Shown here: one piece after another, positions 32,700 to 32,758 of the stretch
Numbering within the stretch: position 1 is the first letter of the stretch
Layout of the letters: every line of letters begins with the position of its first letter
NCBI GenBank assembly: GCA_024277145.1
Contig: JAJRVU010000463.1
Coordinates: forward strand, 1 to 32,758
Direction of reading: 5' to 3'
DNA: 32,758 nt
Source of the DNA: Planctomycetota bacterium
Lineage (GTDB): Bacteria; Planctomycetota; Planctomycetia; Planctomycetales; Planctomycetaceae
The notes under the pieces: generated by a model
Database searches by the model: none
What the model was told of the DNA's origin: nothing
What the model saw: the letters and a program-made list of their open reading frames with translations, nothing else
Made by a program: the position numbers and the translations under genes

Positions 32700-32758
32700 G
32701 TAGGGTCTGCTGTGCAGACCAGACATATTATAACGCAATCTTTCTTGATGGTCTGCAC
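32700..32758 (+). mobile_element. Second copy of the 71-bp hairpin-ended element, cut by the window edge
   Basis: Matches 17595-17653 with two base differences, including the inner GACAT[GA]TTATAACGCAATC. The right terminal palindrome is interrupted by the end of the sequence. Confidence 0.9.

Larger units (their letters stand above)
32452..32758. other. Right-end intergenic region made of repeats
   Basis: 307 gene-free bases to the window edge. It holds the ACCACAGATAGACACA phrase (32549-32564), the second copy of the 63-bp dispersed element (32594-32657) and the start of the second hairpin-ended element (32700-32758). Nothing else is seen. Confidence 0.6.

Overview
The window looks like chromosomal DNA of a planctomycete (order Planctomycetales, possibly the Gimesia/Rubinisphaera side). 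This is inferred from the protein families: a multiheme cytochrome fused to HEAT/TPR repeats, a sialate O-acetylesterase, a BNR sialidase, an SGNH hydrolase with a GxDLY domain, a Gfo/Idh oxidoreductase, a YtrA-type GntR/ABC cassette, internalin-like LRRs and an S1 protein with a long acidic N-terminus. The DNA is AT-leaning by eye. Many genes start without a clear Shine-Dalgarno, and several appear to start at TTG or GTG. No tRNA, rRNA, CRISPR array, phage or transposase gene was seen.

Layout. 1-3280 (+): the end of a membrane protein, a basic one-TM helical protein, a membrane-anchored DUF2726 protein and an AI-2E family permease. 3264-6367 (-): an eight-CxxCH cytochrome and a VIT1/CCC1-type transporter. 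6755-8377 (+): a PAS hybrid histidine kinase. 8650-9843 (-): a membrane coiled-coil protein built from an exact 24-residue repeat. 10339-11574 (+): a GNAT acetyltransferase and a creatininase-fold hydrolase. 11689-13233 (-): a sialate O-acetylesterase. 13691-17377 (-): a GntR / ABC ATPase / large permease operon with an apparent autoregulatory promoter. 17689-18344 (+): a cupin and a SEC-C protein. 18436-20224 (-): a Nudix hydrolase and an SGNH hydrolase. 20358-22508 (+): a D-threonine aldolase/D-serine dehydratase-like PLP enzyme with a Gfo/Idh oxidoreductase. 22751-23624 (-): a frameshifted LRR gene. 24052-25110 (+): a beta-propeller phytase. 25156-25596 (-): a second Nudix hydrolase. 26115-26951 (+): a DUF6159 membrane protein. 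27030-28863 (-): an alanine-glyoxylate aminotransferase-like enzyme and an isochorismatase-fold hydrolase. 29442-31169 (+): an S1-domain protein. 31261-32451 (-): a sialidase.

Most genes look like ordinary housekeeping or catabolic functions: scavenging of sugars and phosphate, amino and hydroxy acid turnover, and transport. The less expected signals are in small architecture and between genes. They are the 24-residue repeat protein; an ABC permease with a several-hundred-residue insert and a C-terminal zinc ribbon; several families of dispersed intergenic palindromes, including a 71-bp element whose ends are themselves hairpins; a shared roughly 65-70 bp motif upstream of both the histidine kinase and the S1 gene; a perfect 10-bp-arm operator-like palindrome; and an LRR gene that a one-base change would restore exactly. 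I do not see a clear multi-gene defence or biosynthetic system.
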